A DNA stretch of 64,000 nucleotides from Pseudomonadota bacterium (GCA_023451825.1 JAEXYA010000059.1:45903-109902), one strand, 5' to 3'. Counted from the first letter of the stretch, positions 25,017 to 34,392 are shown. Notes: a model not told the origin generated them from the letters alone. Made by a program: numbers and translations.

Positions 25017-25780
25017 GCCTCTCCCACGGCTTCGGACAGATGATGGTCGGTCCCGAGATAGGCGTCGATGACATCCCGGTTGCGACGGATCTCGTCGGCC
25101 GTGCCGGTGGCCAGCACGGCGCCGTATTTCAGCACGTGGATCTTCTGCGCGATCTTGAAGACGATATCCATGTCATGCTCGATAAAGAGCACGGTCATCT
25201 TCTTCACCTGCCAGAGATTGTGCACCTTGCCGATCATGCGCCAGCGCTCGTCGGGTCCCATGCCCGCGGTCGGCTCGTCGAGCAGCAGCACCTTTGGCTG
25301 CATGGCCAACGCGAGGCCGATATCGAGCAGCTTCTGGTCGCCATGGGACAGGTTGCGCGACAATGTGTGCGCCTTGTCGCCGAGGCCGAGCAGTTCGATG
25401 ATCTCGTCGGTCTGCGCCTTGGCTTCAGGCACCGGAAACCGGCTGAGCAAGGTCCATGACTTGCGCTGATGCGAGATCACCGCCGCGGTGATCGCCTCGC
25501 TCACCGTCAGGCTCGGAAAGATCTCCGCGACCTGAAACGCCCGCATCATACCCAGCCGCACCACTTCCAGGCTCGATTTGCCGACGATGTCCTGGCCGTC
25601 GAAGATCACCTTGCCGGAATTCGGCCGGAAAGCTCCCGAGATCAGGTTGAAGAAGGTGGTCTTCCCTGCCCCGTTCGGTCCGATGATCGCGGTCAGCGAT
25701 CCTTCCGGGAAGTCGATGGAGACATCGCGCGTAGCATGGACGCCGCCGAATTTCTTGTCGAGGTTCTGGACCGAGAGCAT
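25013..25780 (-). CDS. livG: Branched-chain amino acid-type ABC transporter ATPase, LivG
   Basis: A 255-aa ATPase with Walker A GPNGAGKTTFFN, signature LSHGDQKLL and Walker B LLLDEPTAGM, the LivG type. The start ATG at 25780 overlaps the livM stop by one base; a longer frame exists upstream but only in the shadow of livM. It pairs with LivF to form the ATPase dimer. Confidence 0.95.
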   Translation of the reverse strand: MLSVQNLDKKFGGVHATRDVSIDFPEGSLTAIIGPNGAGKTTFFNLISGAFRPNSGKVIFDGQDIVGKSSLEVVRLGMMRAFQVAEIFPSLTVSEAITAAVISHQRKSWTLLSRFPVPEAKAQTDEIIELLGLGDKAHTLSRNLSHGDQKLLDIGLALAMQPKVLLLDEPTAGMGPDERWRMIGKVHNLWQVKKMTVLFIEHDMDIVFKIAQKIHVLKYGAVLATGTADEIRRNRDVIDAYLGTDHHLSEAVGEA

Positions 25781-26790
25781 CAGGCCGTCCTCTCTTTCAA
25801 AGACTTCTTCTGCTCGGATACAGCAACTGACGCCTTCGCTTCCTTGCGCTCGTTGAAGAAATCGACGACGAAATCCGCAATGCCCTTCCGCAGCCCGAGC
25901 ACGATGGCCAGGATGACGAGGCCCAGCACCAGACCGTGATGCTCGGTATAGATCGAGACGAAATGCTCGAGCAGGCGCAGCAGGATGGCGCCGATGATCG
26001 GTCCGATGAAGAGCTGCGAACTGCCGAGCATGATCATGAAGATTGCTTCGCCCGAGGTGGTCCAGAAACCGAATTCCGGATAGGCGCCCGAGACGAACAG
26101 CGACAGCAGGATGCCGGCGACGCTGGCCATGGAGCCAGCGAGGACGAAGATGCCGAGCTTCATGCGGATGATATCCACGCCGAGATAGTTGGCGCGGTTC
26201 GGATTGTCGCGGATCAGGCGCAGCGTATAGCCGAATGGCGACTGCCAGACCTGGCGCATGATCAGGATGCAAATGACGAACACGACCGCGCAGAACATGT
26301 ACAGCGCGACGCTGTTGCTGAGATCGATGCCGAGGAATGGCGGCCGCGGAATGCCGCCGCGCAGCCCCTGGTCGCCGCCGGTGAGGCTCACCCAGGTCAG
26401 GATGATCGAATGGATGAACATCTGGAAGGCGAGCGTGATGAAGGAGAAGTAGATCTCCTTCAGCCGCACGCAGATGGCACCGATGGCGAGTGCCAGCACG
26501 GCCGTGCCGAAAACGGTGACAAGCATCGCCAGCGGGATCGAGATACGGCCAGTCTGCATCAACAGTCCGAACATATAGGCGCCAGAAACGAAATAGGCCG
26601 CATGGCCGAACGACACCTGCCCGGTGAGGCCCACCAGCAGGTTCAGCGACATGGCCAAGAGGCCATAGGCCATCACATAGATCAGGAAGTCACGCAGCGA
26701 CGGCTTTGTGAAGATGAACGGGATCGCCACCAGGACGATGAGGGTTATGACGGCGATGGCAACATCGCGGAGGGTGCCTGAGCGCATCAT
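25780..26790 (-). CDS. livM: Branched-chain amino acid-type ABC transporter permease, LivM
   Basis: A 336-aa membrane protein with about nine to ten helices and the LivM segment LTGQVSFGHAAYF near residue 55. A cytoplasmic loop with RLIRDNPNRANYLGVD and a charged C-terminal tail (NERKEAKASVAVSEQKK) follow. It overlaps livH by four bases and livG by one. Confidence 0.95.
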   Translation of the reverse strand: MMRSGTLRDVAIAVITLIVLVAIPFIFTKPSLRDFLIYVMAYGLLAMSLNLLVGLTGQVSFGHAAYFVSGAYMFGLLMQTGRISIPLAMLVTVFGTAVLALAIGAICVRLKEIYFSFITLAFQMFIHSIILTWVSLTGGDQGLRGGIPRPPFLGIDLSNSVALYMFCAVVFVICILIMRQVWQSPFGYTLRLIRDNPNRANYLGVDIIRMKLGIFVLAGSMASVAGILLSLFVSGAYPEFGFWTTSGEAIFMIMLGSSQLFIGPIIGAILLRLLEHFVSIYTEHHGLVLGLVILAIVLGLRKGIADFVVDFFNERKEAKASVAVSEQKKSLKERTA

Positions 26791-27692
26791 CGCGGCACCG
26801 CCCGGCCGAGCAGGCCGCTGGGTTTGACGATCAGCACGATGGCCATCATGCCGAACATGATGCCGTCCACGAACAGCGGAAATCCGATGGCGCCGAACGC
26901 TCGCGTGAAGCCGATGAGCAATGCTGCGATCAGCGCGCCCACGATCGAGCCCATACCGCCGATCACGGTGACGATGAAGCTCTCGATCAGGATCGACAGG
27001 CCCATGCCCGGCGTCAGCGTGCGCGTTGGCGCGGCCAGCGCGCCGGCAATGCCGGCCAGCACGCTGCCGACGCCGAACACCGCGGCGTAGAGCAGCGTGG
27101 TGTTGATGCCGAGCGCGCCGACCATCTGCGGATTGATCGCCAGAGCGCGGATGATCTTGCCGATCCGCGTCTTCTCAATGGCGAGCCAGAGGATGGCGCC
27201 GATGGCGAGGCTGGTGACGATCATGAAGACATAATAGGCCGGCACGAAGCCGCCGAGCAGTTCGAGCGGCGGCAATGCGAAGACTTCCGGCATGCCCATC
27301 ATCTTGTATTCGGGACCGGCGATGATTTTCACCAGATCGTCGAAAATCAGGATCACGGCGTAGCAGACGAGCAGCTGCATCAGGATGTCCTTGCCATACA
27401 CCCTGCTGATGATGAAGCGCTCGAAGATGATGCCGATCAGGCCGACGCCTGCGGCGCCCGCGAGGAAGGCGAGCAGGAAGCTCGATGTGGCCATATAGGT
27501 GGCGTAGGCGATATAGGCGCCGGCCATGTAGAACGCGCCATGGGCGAAATTGATCACGCCGAGCACGCCGAAGATCAGCGATAAGCCGGACGCCACCATG
27601 AACAGCAACATGCCGATGATCAGCGCCGTCGAGACCTGTGTCACGGCGCAGGCCGACGACGACAGACAGGAGAAAAGAGCTTCGAGATTCAC
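26787..27692 (-). CDS. livH: Branched-chain amino acid-type ABC transporter permease, LivH
   Basis: A 301-aa permease with about eight helices. LIFGVLGVINFAHGAFYMAG near residue 40 is the LivH signature, and IEKTRIGKIIRALA is the coupling loop. The start is GTG at 27692, after AAGGACC. It is separated from livK by 136 bases that include a stable hairpin. Confidence 0.95.
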   Translation of the reverse strand: MNLEALFSCLSSSACAVTQVSTALIIGMLLFMVASGLSLIFGVLGVINFAHGAFYMAGAYIAYATYMATSSFLLAFLAGAAGVGLIGIIFERFIISRVYGKDILMQLLVCYAVILIFDDLVKIIAGPEYKMMGMPEVFALPPLELLGGFVPAYYVFMIVTSLAIGAILWLAIEKTRIGKIIRALAINPQMVGALGINTTLLYAAVFGVGSVLAGIAGALAAPTRTLTPGMGLSILIESFIVTVIGGMGSIVGALIAALLIGFTRAFGAIGFPLFVDGIMFGMMAIVLIVKPSGLLGRAVPR

Positions 27693-27791
27693 AGAGGTGG
27701 TCCTTCGATCTGAGCGCGCCTGCTCCGGTCGCCGATGGCGGCGAACCGGACTGTTGATGGTTCGGCAGATCGGCCGTCAGGCCGACCGCGC

Positions 27792-27812
27792 CGTCACGCA
27801 CACAGCGTGACG
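27792..27812 (-). promoter_or_regulatory. Hairpin between livK and livH
   Basis: CGTCACGC, a 5-base loop and GCGTGACG form an 8-bp perfect stem 17 bases past the livK stop. There is no T tract, so it is more likely an mRNA-stabilising or attenuating stem that raises binding-protein output over permease, as common in ABC operons. Confidence 0.5.
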
Positions 27813-27828
27813 ACGGACCGAAGCGAGC

Positions 27829-29094
27829 TCAGGCAAAACCCTTCTCTTTCTTCCACTGCTTCTCGATCTCGAGGATCTTCGACCACTCGGTATCGACATA
27901 ATCGTTGACCCATGGCGACTTGCTGAGGGTCTTGCCCCATGCGACGGGGTAATTGATGATGGTGTGATCACTCTCGCGCATGGTGATGCCGCTGCCGCCG
28001 AAGGGCAGCTTTACCGTCATGCCGGCGATTTCCTTCGCCAGTGCCGAGCTGTCGGTATTGCCATTGGTCCGGCGCACCGCCTCGATGATGAATTGCGACG
28101 CGGCATAGTTCTGCCAGGCCCAGTTGGTCGGCTCTTGCGACGCGACCTTCACATAGGCATCGTTGAACGCAACATTCTCCGGCGCCTCCGGGAAAGCCTT
28201 GTTGTAGCGATAGGCCGTATTCAGGCCTGCCGGCAGGTTCTTGATCGCGGCGAGAACCGGAGGATCACCGATACCGCCTGCCGAGAAGTAAGCGGTGTTC
28301 GCGAACAGGCGATAGAGGTTGGACTGTTCGATAAAGGCCACGACATCGCCGCCCCACAAGGCGGAATAGACAGCCTGCGGCTTGATCTGCATCAGTTTTG
28401 TGATGCTTTCGGTGTAATCGGGCGCGAACAGTTTCGGCCACAGCTGATCGACCACTTCGATCGACGGCTCGAATAGTTTGAAATATTGCAGGAACTCGGC
28501 GGTGTTGTCGCGGCCATAAGCGTAGTCGGGCGAACAGGTCGCCCACTTCTTGAGCCCCTTCTCCTTGGCGATCTTCGCCGCATAGCTGCCGCCGGCGACG
28601 GCATCGTGGATGCCCTGCCGCGCCGAGCGGAACACGTTCTTGCCGAACTGCTTTGGATCGGCCGTCAGCGACGACGTTTCGCTGCAAGTGTGGATGCAGA
28701 GGATCCCGAGATCGCGCACCACTTCATGGACCGCGAAGCTACCCGACGATGCTTCGCCGTCGATGATGATGTCGCAACCGTCATTGTTGATGAGGTCGCG
28801 CGTGACCTTGGCAGCTTCGTCGGGGCGTCCCTTGGAGTCGCGATCGACCACCTCGAACTTGCGACCGTTGATACCGCCTGCCTCATTGATCTGGTTGAAG
28901 GCGAGTTGCACGGCATATCGACTGGACGTGCCGAGAATGGCCACGCGTCCGGACAGGATTGTCGGCAGGCCGATCTTGATCACCTTGGCTTGCGCCCCAG
29001 CGATATGCGGCGTGCTGAATGCGGCCATGCCCGCCAGAGCGCCTGCGCCCTTGAGGACGCGTCGGCGTGAAATGCCCTTGGTCGTTGTCGTCAT
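27829..29094 (-). CDS. livK: ABC transporter substrate-binding protein, Leu/Ile/Val type, Tat-exported
   Basis: A 421-aa type I periplasmic binding protein. The N-terminus has a twin-arginine motif (ISRRRVLKG) and a signal ending at about residue 34 (IAGAQA). The mature part begins VIKIGLPTILSGRVAILG and has the two-lobe layout of LivK/AmiC-like receptors. The sequence is diverged from true leucine-binding proteins. Next to a Baeyer-Villiger monooxygenase and two SDRs the ligand may be a cyclic or short-chain carbonyl or acid compound rather than an amino acid (inference). Confidence 0.9.
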   Translation of the reverse strand: MTTTTKGISRRRVLKGAGALAGMAAFSTPHIAGAQAKVIKIGLPTILSGRVAILGTSSRYAVQLAFNQINEAGGINGRKFEVVDRDSKGRPDEAAKVTRDLINNDGCDIIIDGEASSGSFAVHEVVRDLGILCIHTCSETSSLTADPKQFGKNVFRSARQGIHDAVAGGSYAAKIAKEKGLKKWATCSPDYAYGRDNTAEFLQYFKLFEPSIEVVDQLWPKLFAPDYTESITKLMQIKPQAVYSALWGGDVVAFIEQSNLYRLFANTAYFSAGGIGDPPVLAAIKNLPAGLNTAYRYNKAFPEAPENVAFNDAYVKVASQEPTNWAWQNYAASQFIIEAVRRTNGNTDSSALAKEIAGMTVKLPFGGSGITMRESDHTIINYPVAWGKTLSKSPWVNDYVDTEWSKILEIEKQWKKEKGFA

Positions 29095-29298
29095 TGAACC
29101 CTCCCTGATTTTATGTCCGGCTTTGCCGATACGAATTTATTATGTGCAAATCAGCGTCGTCTGCAGATCGCTCCTTTCTGCCTGTGTTCCTCCAATCAAC
29201 CCGCTGTCCGAGATCGTGCAGCAGGAACAGCGCTCTGTCCAACGGACTCTGCAAAAGTCTCTCGCAAATCCGCAACAATAGAGTCGCAGGCGCTGGCG

Positions 29299-30936
29299 TC
29301 AGCTCAGCGCAAAACCGCGATAGCCGCTCGCCGCAATATCGTTGCAGATCGCCGTATAGCGCGCGAAACCACCCGCATAGGGCATGAAGACGCGCGGCTT
29401 GCCGGGCACATTGGCGCCGAGATACCAGGACGAACTGGCCATCGGCAGCAGTGTTGCGTCCGCAGCCTCGTTGACATGCGCGACCCACTTCTCGGCGCTG
29501 TCGGTATCAGCCTCGATGCGCTTCAATCCTTTGGCGCGCATCTCGCGAATGCAATCGGTGATCCAGTCCACGTGCTGTTCGATGGCGATAGGCATGTTGC
29601 ACAACACGGACGGACTGCCCGGTCCGGTGATGGTGAACAAGTTCGGGAATTTCGGCGATTGCAGACCGAGATAGGTCCGTGGTCCGGCGGACCATTCATC
29701 CTTCAACGTCGCGCCATGGCTGCCGCTGATATTGAGGTTGACCAGCGGCCCCGTCAGTGCGTCGAAGCCGGTGGCGAAGACGATGATGTCGAGCTCGTAT
29801 TTTTGCTTCGTGGTGCGGATGCCCTTCGGTGTCACTTCGACGATCGGCTCCGCCTTGATATCCACCAGCAGGACATTGTCGCGGTTGAAGGTCTCGAAAT
29901 AGCCGCTGTCGATGGGCGGGCGCTTGGTGGCAAAGCCGTGATCGCGCGGCGTCAGCATCTCCGCCACATCCGGGTTCTTCACGACGGTCTTGATCTTGTC
30001 CCGCAGGAAGTCGGACGCGGTCAGATTGGCATCGGCGTTCTGCAGAATGTCCGAGAAGGATGCACGGAAACGCAGTCCACCACGCTCCCAAGCCTTCTCA
30101 TAAATCCCCGTACGATCAGCCTCGGAGACCGACAAGGCGGACTGCGTCGAGATGGAGAAAGGATGGCCGTTGGTGCCGGCACGCGCGAGTTTCCAGATGT
30201 CGTCATAGGTCTCGCGGGTGTGCTTGACATCTTCCGCGCTCACCGGACCATTGCGCGCCGGGATGCTGTAATTGGCTGTGCGTTGGAACACCGTGAGGTG
30301 CTTGGATTGCTCCGCGATCACTGGTGCAGCCTGGATGCCGGTCGATCCCGTGCCAATCTGGCCAACGCGCTTGCCGGTGAAATCGACGCCGTCATGTGGC
30401 CACAGACCGGTGTGGTACCACTGACCCGCAAAACTCTCGAGCCCCTTCATCTGAGGAACATTCGCCGTCGAGAGGCAGCCCACGGCCGTGATCAAAAACG
30501 GCGCCGACAGGACCTGACCGTCCTTCGTGCGCACCGTCCAGCTATTGGCGGCATCGTCGAATGCGGCCGATGTCACTTCGGTGTTCAACCGGATGTCGCG
30601 CTTCAGGTCGAGTTTGTCGGCCACGAAATTCAGATACTTCCTGATTTCGGGGTGCTCGGGATAGCGCTCGCTCCAGCTCCACTCCTGCTCGATCTCCTTG
30701 TTGAAGGAGTAGCAGTAGTAGTAGCTCTCGGAGTCGCACCGTGCGCCCGGGTAGCGGTTCCAGTACCAGGTCCCCCCGACACCATCGGCCTTTTCGAGAA
30801 TGACGGCGTTGAGACCGAGGTCGTCACGCAACTTGTGCAGCTGGTAGAGGCCGGAAAACCCGGCGCCGATGATGATCGCGTCAAACTGGCGCGATGCGCC
30901 ATTCACCGCAGACGCGGTGCTCTCCTTGGTGGCCAA
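29299..30936 (-). CDS. Flavin-dependent monooxygenase, Baeyer-Villiger type I
   Basis: A 545-aa FAD and NADPH monooxygenase. GAGFSGLYQ near residue 24 binds FAD, GTGSTGIQ near 195 binds NADPH, and between them is the BVMO fingerprint FAGQWYHTGLWP (FxGxxxHxxxWP). Length and pattern match cyclohexanone/phenylacetone monooxygenases, which insert oxygen next to a ketone to give an ester or lactone. The start is TTG at 30936, behind GGGAG. It precedes livK by 204 bases on the same strand and is divergent from a LysR gene. Substrate unknown. Confidence 0.92.
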   Translation of the reverse strand: MATKESTASAVNGASRQFDAIIIGAGFSGLYQLHKLRDDLGLNAVILEKADGVGGTWYWNRYPGARCDSESYYYCYSFNKEIEQEWSWSERYPEHPEIRKYLNFVADKLDLKRDIRLNTEVTSAAFDDAANSWTVRTKDGQVLSAPFLITAVGCLSTANVPQMKGLESFAGQWYHTGLWPHDGVDFTGKRVGQIGTGSTGIQAAPVIAEQSKHLTVFQRTANYSIPARNGPVSAEDVKHTRETYDDIWKLARAGTNGHPFSISTQSALSVSEADRTGIYEKAWERGGLRFRASFSDILQNADANLTASDFLRDKIKTVVKNPDVAEMLTPRDHGFATKRPPIDSGYFETFNRDNVLLVDIKAEPIVEVTPKGIRTTKQKYELDIIVFATGFDALTGPLVNLNISGSHGATLKDEWSAGPRTYLGLQSPKFPNLFTITGPGSPSVLCNMPIAIEQHVDWITDCIREMRAKGLKRIEADTDSAEKWVAHVNEAADATLLPMASSSWYLGANVPGKPRVFMPYAGGFARYTAICNDIAASGYRGFALS

Positions 30937-31070
30937 CGGACATCTCCCGTTCGTTTTTCGTGTGGCGGCATGCGCCGCGCTCGCTTGAATCGAAGGCTAG
31001 AGATTTGCCCGAAGGCTTTCCATACTCTATCGTTCAAACCTGATGTGAATTTTGGTCACAAGAGAAAAAC
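30937..31070. promoter_or_regulatory. Divergent promoter region, BVMO / LysR
   Basis: The 134-base gap separates divergent starts, the classic position for LysR control. The part near the LysR start is AT-rich. I see no convincing long T-N11-A inverted repeat, so the binding site is not placed. Confidence 0.4.
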
Positions 31071-32027
31071 GTGAACCGCTACACCGAGATGCTGGTTTTC
31101 GTCCGGGCTGCGGAAGACGGTAGCTTCTCCGCCGCGGCCCGCAATCTCGCGATCACGCCGTCCGCGGTGAGCAAGCTCGTCAGCCGCCTGGAAGAGCGGG
31201 TGGGCGCGCTGCTGTTTCGCCGCGCGCACCGCAACATCGTGATGACGCCGGAAGGTGAAGTCTTCTATCAGGCCGCCCTCGCCGCCATCGAGGCCGTTGA
31301 GGCGGCCGATGCCACCGTTTTCACCGGCATGCTGGGCCGCGAAACGCTGCGCATCCGCTCGATGCCGATTTTCGGGCAAACGGTGCTGGCCGAGAAGCTA
31401 CCCGATTTCTGCCGCGCGCATCCCGAATTACAGGTCGAGCTGCAATTGCGCATCGATCCCGGCCCGCTGCTCGACGAAGGCACGGATGTCACGATCCATG
31501 TCGGACATCTCAGCGACTCCTCGCTGGTGGCAACGCGCTTCACCAGTACCCGCTGGATCATCTGTGCATCGCCGAGCTATGTGGCGGAACACGGCGCCCC
31601 GTCGCATCCCAGCGAACTGACACACCACGCCTGCCTCAATTTCCATTCATCGATTGCTGCCAGCATCTGGACCGTGCGCGGCGAAGACGGACAGTCGGCG
31701 CCGCTCTCCGTGAAAAGCCGGATTCGCTCGAACCAGGCGTCGGTCCTTATCCAGTTCGCGCGCGCGGGTCTCGGCATCGTGCGCCTGATCGAGACGCAAA
31801 TCGCTGACGATCTCGCCCAAGGCCGATTGATCGAGCTGTTTCCGGAGCATCAGTGTCCCGAAGAGCATCCGATCTATGCCGTGTATCAAAGCCGGCGATT
31901 GGTGAGTAATCGCGTCCGGGTCTTTCTCGACTTTCTCAAAGCCACATTCCCCGATCCACCGCCCTGGCAATATTGGCGCAAGACGCACGACGCGCTTGCG
32001 TCAATTGCAAGCGATCAACCGCCATGA
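31071..32027 (+). CDS. LysR-family transcriptional regulator
   Basis: A 318-aa regulator. The N-terminal helix-turn-helix is in FVRAAEDGSFSAAARNLAITPSAVSKLVSRLE (residues about 9-40), followed by a type 2 periplasmic-like effector domain with IRSMPIFGQTVL. It starts at GTG 31071; the ribosome site is weak. It is divergent from the BVMO gene and probably controls the BVMO-liv-SDR run. The effector cannot be predicted. Confidence 0.93.
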   Translation: MNRYTEMLVFVRAAEDGSFSAAARNLAITPSAVSKLVSRLEERVGALLFRRAHRNIVMTPEGEVFYQAALAAIEAVEAADATVFTGMLGRETLRIRSMPIFGQTVLAEKLPDFCRAHPELQVELQLRIDPGPLLDEGTDVTIHVGHLSDSSLVATRFTSTRWIICASPSYVAEHGAPSHPSELTHHACLNFHSSIAASIWTVRGEDGQSAPLSVKSRIRSNQASVLIQFARAGLGIVRLIETQIADDLAQGRLIELFPEHQCPEEHPIYAVYQSRRLVSNRVRVFLDFLKATFPDPPPWQYWRKTHDALASIASDQPP

Positions 32028-32360
32028 CAGCCGTCCGTCTGCATAGGCTTCGATCAGGCGATTGACGGGATGCCGGTCGGTTGCAACGATCGCCTGGATG
32101 GCTCTGCGATGCGCCACGGGACTTTTGCCTTCACGGCTGCAGTTGCAGAATTTGCACGCCATGGCCTTTGTTGCGCTGTCGATCGTGGCCACGTGCTGAT
32201 TGAGGTGTTTGCCAGCCCCCGCAACGCCCACCTCGATCCGAAGCCGGCGCCGCGCGGAATCCTTGGTCTCGCGATCGAGAACGAAAGTCGGGCCGTCGCA
32301 ATAAAAGCAGGCCCCACCCTGCTCGCGCCATAGGCCATAGAGTTTGTCGTTACGATCCAT
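32001..32360 (-). CDS. HNH-endonuclease-like zinc protein
   Basis: A 119-aa basic protein with CFYC near residue 18, and later HVATIDSATKAMACKFCNCSREGKSP, giving two CxxC pairs around a short beta-beta-alpha region as in HNH nucleases. The usual central DH is weak (TIDS), so activity is uncertain. Its 3' end overlaps the LysR gene by 27 bases on the opposite strand. No toxin, phage or restriction genes are near. Small solitary HNH proteins are common in this group. Confidence 0.6.
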   Translation of the reverse strand: MDRNDKLYGLWREQGGACFYCDGPTFVLDRETKDSARRRLRIEVGVAGAGKHLNQHVATIDSATKAMACKFCNCSREGKSPVAHRRAIQAIVATDRHPVNRLIEAYADGRLSWRLIACN

Positions 32361-32455
32361 ATTCTGCTCGTCGATGCTGGCAGATAGCCAATATCACGAT
32401 CCGACCGGTGAGAGCCAATATTTTATCGAGCAGATTCAGAGCATTAGGGGTGAAA

Positions 32456-32545
32456 TGGCGGAAGGGGTGGGATTCGAACCCACGGTACCCTTGCAGGCAC
32501 GGCGGTTTTCAAGACCGCTGCCTTAAACCACTCGGCCACCCTTCC
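32456..32545 (-). tRNA. tRNA-Ser (anticodon TGA)
   Basis: A 90-base gene including an encoded CCA. Acceptor strands GGAAGGG and CCCTTCC pair, the anticodon arm is GCGGT-CTTGAAA-ACCGC with TGA, the T-arm is GTGGG-TTCGAAT-CCCAC, and a long variable arm marks a class II serine tRNA. It reads UCA and related codons. Confidence 0.97.
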
Positions 32546-32730
32546 GTTGGCACAGCGCTTAGCAAAGGGGGGGCCCGAGGGAAAGCGAAATGCGGGCTGC
32601 ACCAAGCTGATCGGCCGTCCACGTGGCCATGGCGTCTATTCCTGCCAAGTTTTTCGTGCCTATCGGTCGGGATGCCGACATCTCGGACGTCTTGAACAGG
32701 GACGACAGCGGAAATTTTGGAGAGCACAAT

Positions 32731-33390
32731 ATGAGAAAGCTTATCGTCGGTGCATTCGTCAGCCTCGACGGCATCATGCAGGCGCCCGGCGGACCGGAGG
32801 AAGATCCGATCGGCAACTTCAAATTCGGCGGCTGGGCAACGTCCTATTTCGATGAAGCCATGGGGGCTGCGGTGGGCGAGATGTTCAGCGCGCCGTTCGA
32901 CCTACTGCTCGGCCGCAAGACCTACGACATCTTCGCGGCACATTGGCCTTATGCGCCGCCGGACGATCCCATCGGGCCGTTGTTCGACCGCATCAACAAA
33001 TACGTCGCAACGCGAAACTCCGGCTTCAAACCGACCTGGCAGAACAGCCATATCCTGGGCGCCGACGCGGTCGCAGCGGTGCGCGAGCTGAAGCGCGAGG
33101 ATGGGCCGAACCTGCTTACGCAGGGATCGACCGAGTTCCTCAAAGCGCTGTTCGAACACGGCCTGGTCGATGAGATCAATGTCTCGATCTTCCCGGTGGT
33201 GCTTGGCCGCGGCAAGCGACTGTTCGGGGACACATCGATGCCGGCCGCGCTAAAACTTCTGTCCTCACGGACCAGCGGCACAGGCGTCGTCGTGAACCGC
33301 TACGAGCCGGCAGGCGACGTGGTCACCGGCTCGTTCGAATTCGCACAGCCGACACAGGCCGAACTCGAACGGCGCCAGAACCTCACCTGA
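32731..33390 (+). CDS. Dihydrofolate reductase / RibD C-terminal domain family protein
   Basis: A 219-aa protein of the RibD-C/DHFR-like superfamily (YyaP/YwjB type). Features are the N-terminal RKLIVGAFVSLDGIMQAP, LLLGRKTYDIF near residue 60, and GSTEFLKALFEHGLVDEINVSIFPVVLGRGKRLF near 140. The start at 32731 has GGAGAG upstream. These proteins bind NADPH but few have known substrates; a role in riboflavin synthesis is unlikely because the deaminase half is missing. It follows tRNA-Ser and stands alone. Confidence 0.85.
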   Translation: MRKLIVGAFVSLDGIMQAPGGPEEDPIGNFKFGGWATSYFDEAMGAAVGEMFSAPFDLLLGRKTYDIFAAHWPYAPPDDPIGPLFDRINKYVATRNSGFKPTWQNSHILGADAVAAVRELKREDGPNLLTQGSTEFLKALFEHGLVDEINVSIFPVVLGRGKRLFGDTSMPAALKLLSSRTSGTGVVVNRYEPAGDVVTGSFEFAQPTQAELERRQNLT

Positions 33391-33397
33391 TCCCCGT

Positions 33398-33991
33398 TCA
33401 GCGGGCCGGTGCGGTCGCCAGCGGCGCGCCGCCGACTGAGATTGCACCCGCCGGCCGATCGGCCGGTGCGCGCTTGCGCGGTGCGGTGGGCGCTGGACGC
33501 TGGGCTGCGACGACAGGCGCGGGCGCCGCAGCGACAGGTGCGGCAGGCACGCCGGTTGCGGCAGTCGGGGCCGGCGCCGCCCGCCCCTGCTGCATCTGCT
33601 CGATTCGGTTGGTCAGGCTGGTGACCTGCATGGTCAGGCCCTGGATCTGGTCGGAGAGCCGCTTCAGTTCGGCGCGCTGGCTATCCAGGAGGTCGGTCGC
33701 GGTCTGGATCGACGTGCCGGTCTGCTGCTGAAAAGCCGCAAAGTCGGCCGCGCTGACCGTTGGTTCAGGGGCGCTGGCCAAGACGTCCGAATTCGCGGCG
33801 CTGCTGGAGGCCGGGCTAGCCACGCCATGCAGCATGTCGGTGACGGTATCCAGATTGAGCCAGAGCAACCCGCCCGCGGCGCCGACGAGAAGCAGCAGCG
33901 CCAGGATTCCGACCATCCCGAACGACCGTCGCTTGCGCAACGTCACCGGCGGCGGCCCGACATTGATCTCACTTCCGAACGTATCAGCCAC
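33398..33991 (-). CDS. Hypothetical bitopic membrane protein with coiled coil
   Basis: A 197-aa protein from a GTG start at 33991 (MADTFGSEINVGPP). A short basic N-terminus (LRKRRS) precedes one membrane helix (about residues 26-48), then a periplasmic coiled coil (LLDSQRAELKRLSDQIQGLTMQV) and an Ala/Pro-rich tail with a basic patch. The layout suggests an envelope scaffold or cell-wall-facing anchor. I do not recognise a named family. The low-complexity tail explains the long antisense frames over it. Confidence 0.7.
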   Translation of the reverse strand: MADTFGSEINVGPPPVTLRKRRSFGMVGILALLLLVGAAGGLLWLNLDTVTDMLHGVASPASSSAANSDVLASAPEPTVSAADFAAFQQQTGTSIQTATDLLDSQRAELKRLSDQIQGLTMQVTSLTNRIEQMQQGRAAPAPTAATGVPAAPVAAAPAPVVAAQRPAPTAPRKRAPADRPAGAISVGGAPLATAPAR

Positions 33992-34302
33992 TGAATATCC
34001 CCGCGCCTTATATCCCCACCTGCAGCTGTCGCGGCACGCCATACGCGCCGAGCCAGTGCCGGCTCCTCGAAGAACTATCAAAGCCGTTGGCCCTGCAGCT
34101 CCCCCTCATGTGTCTTGCCGGGCTGCGAAAAGCTTGTGCCACGCGCCTGCCCAGGAATCTGCAAGATGGTGCCACGGTTTAGCGCGCGTGGATGTTGCAC
34201 CGGCGCATCACCGCGCGACTGAATCAAAACTGCAGCATGAATATCTTTGACTGTGCGGCCTCGCGTAACGTTTGGTCAGCGCGGGGGAGAAGGACCACGA
34301 CC
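33992..34302. other. Intergenic region without recognised content
   Basis: About 310 bases between the coiled-coil membrane protein and a very small gene. I see no tRNA, strong terminator or repeat. The promoter of the minus-strand gene must lie at its left end. Confidence 0.5.
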
Positions 34303-34392
34303 ATGATCGACACTGTCACCGCACTGTTCGGCGTACTCAGCGCTAGCATCCTTGTGGCTCACGCTTACGACGGCTTTCGCGCTCGCTTCTGA
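34303..34392 (+). CDS. Possible 29-aa membrane peptide
   Basis: ATG at 34303 follows GGGGGAGAAGGACC. The frame encodes MIDTVTALFGVLSASILVAH and a short basic end (DGFRARF). One hydrophobic span and a good ribosome site support it, but the size is at the limit of what can be called. A longer in-frame start at 34192 lacks a site. Confidence 0.45.
   Translation: MIDTVTALFGVLSASILVAHAYDGFRARF

Noticed and set aside
29113..31074. 653-codon open frame on the plus strand across the BVMO gene
   Set aside because: It runs antisense to a protein with intact BVMO motifs, shows no motif of its own and crosses into the promoter gap.
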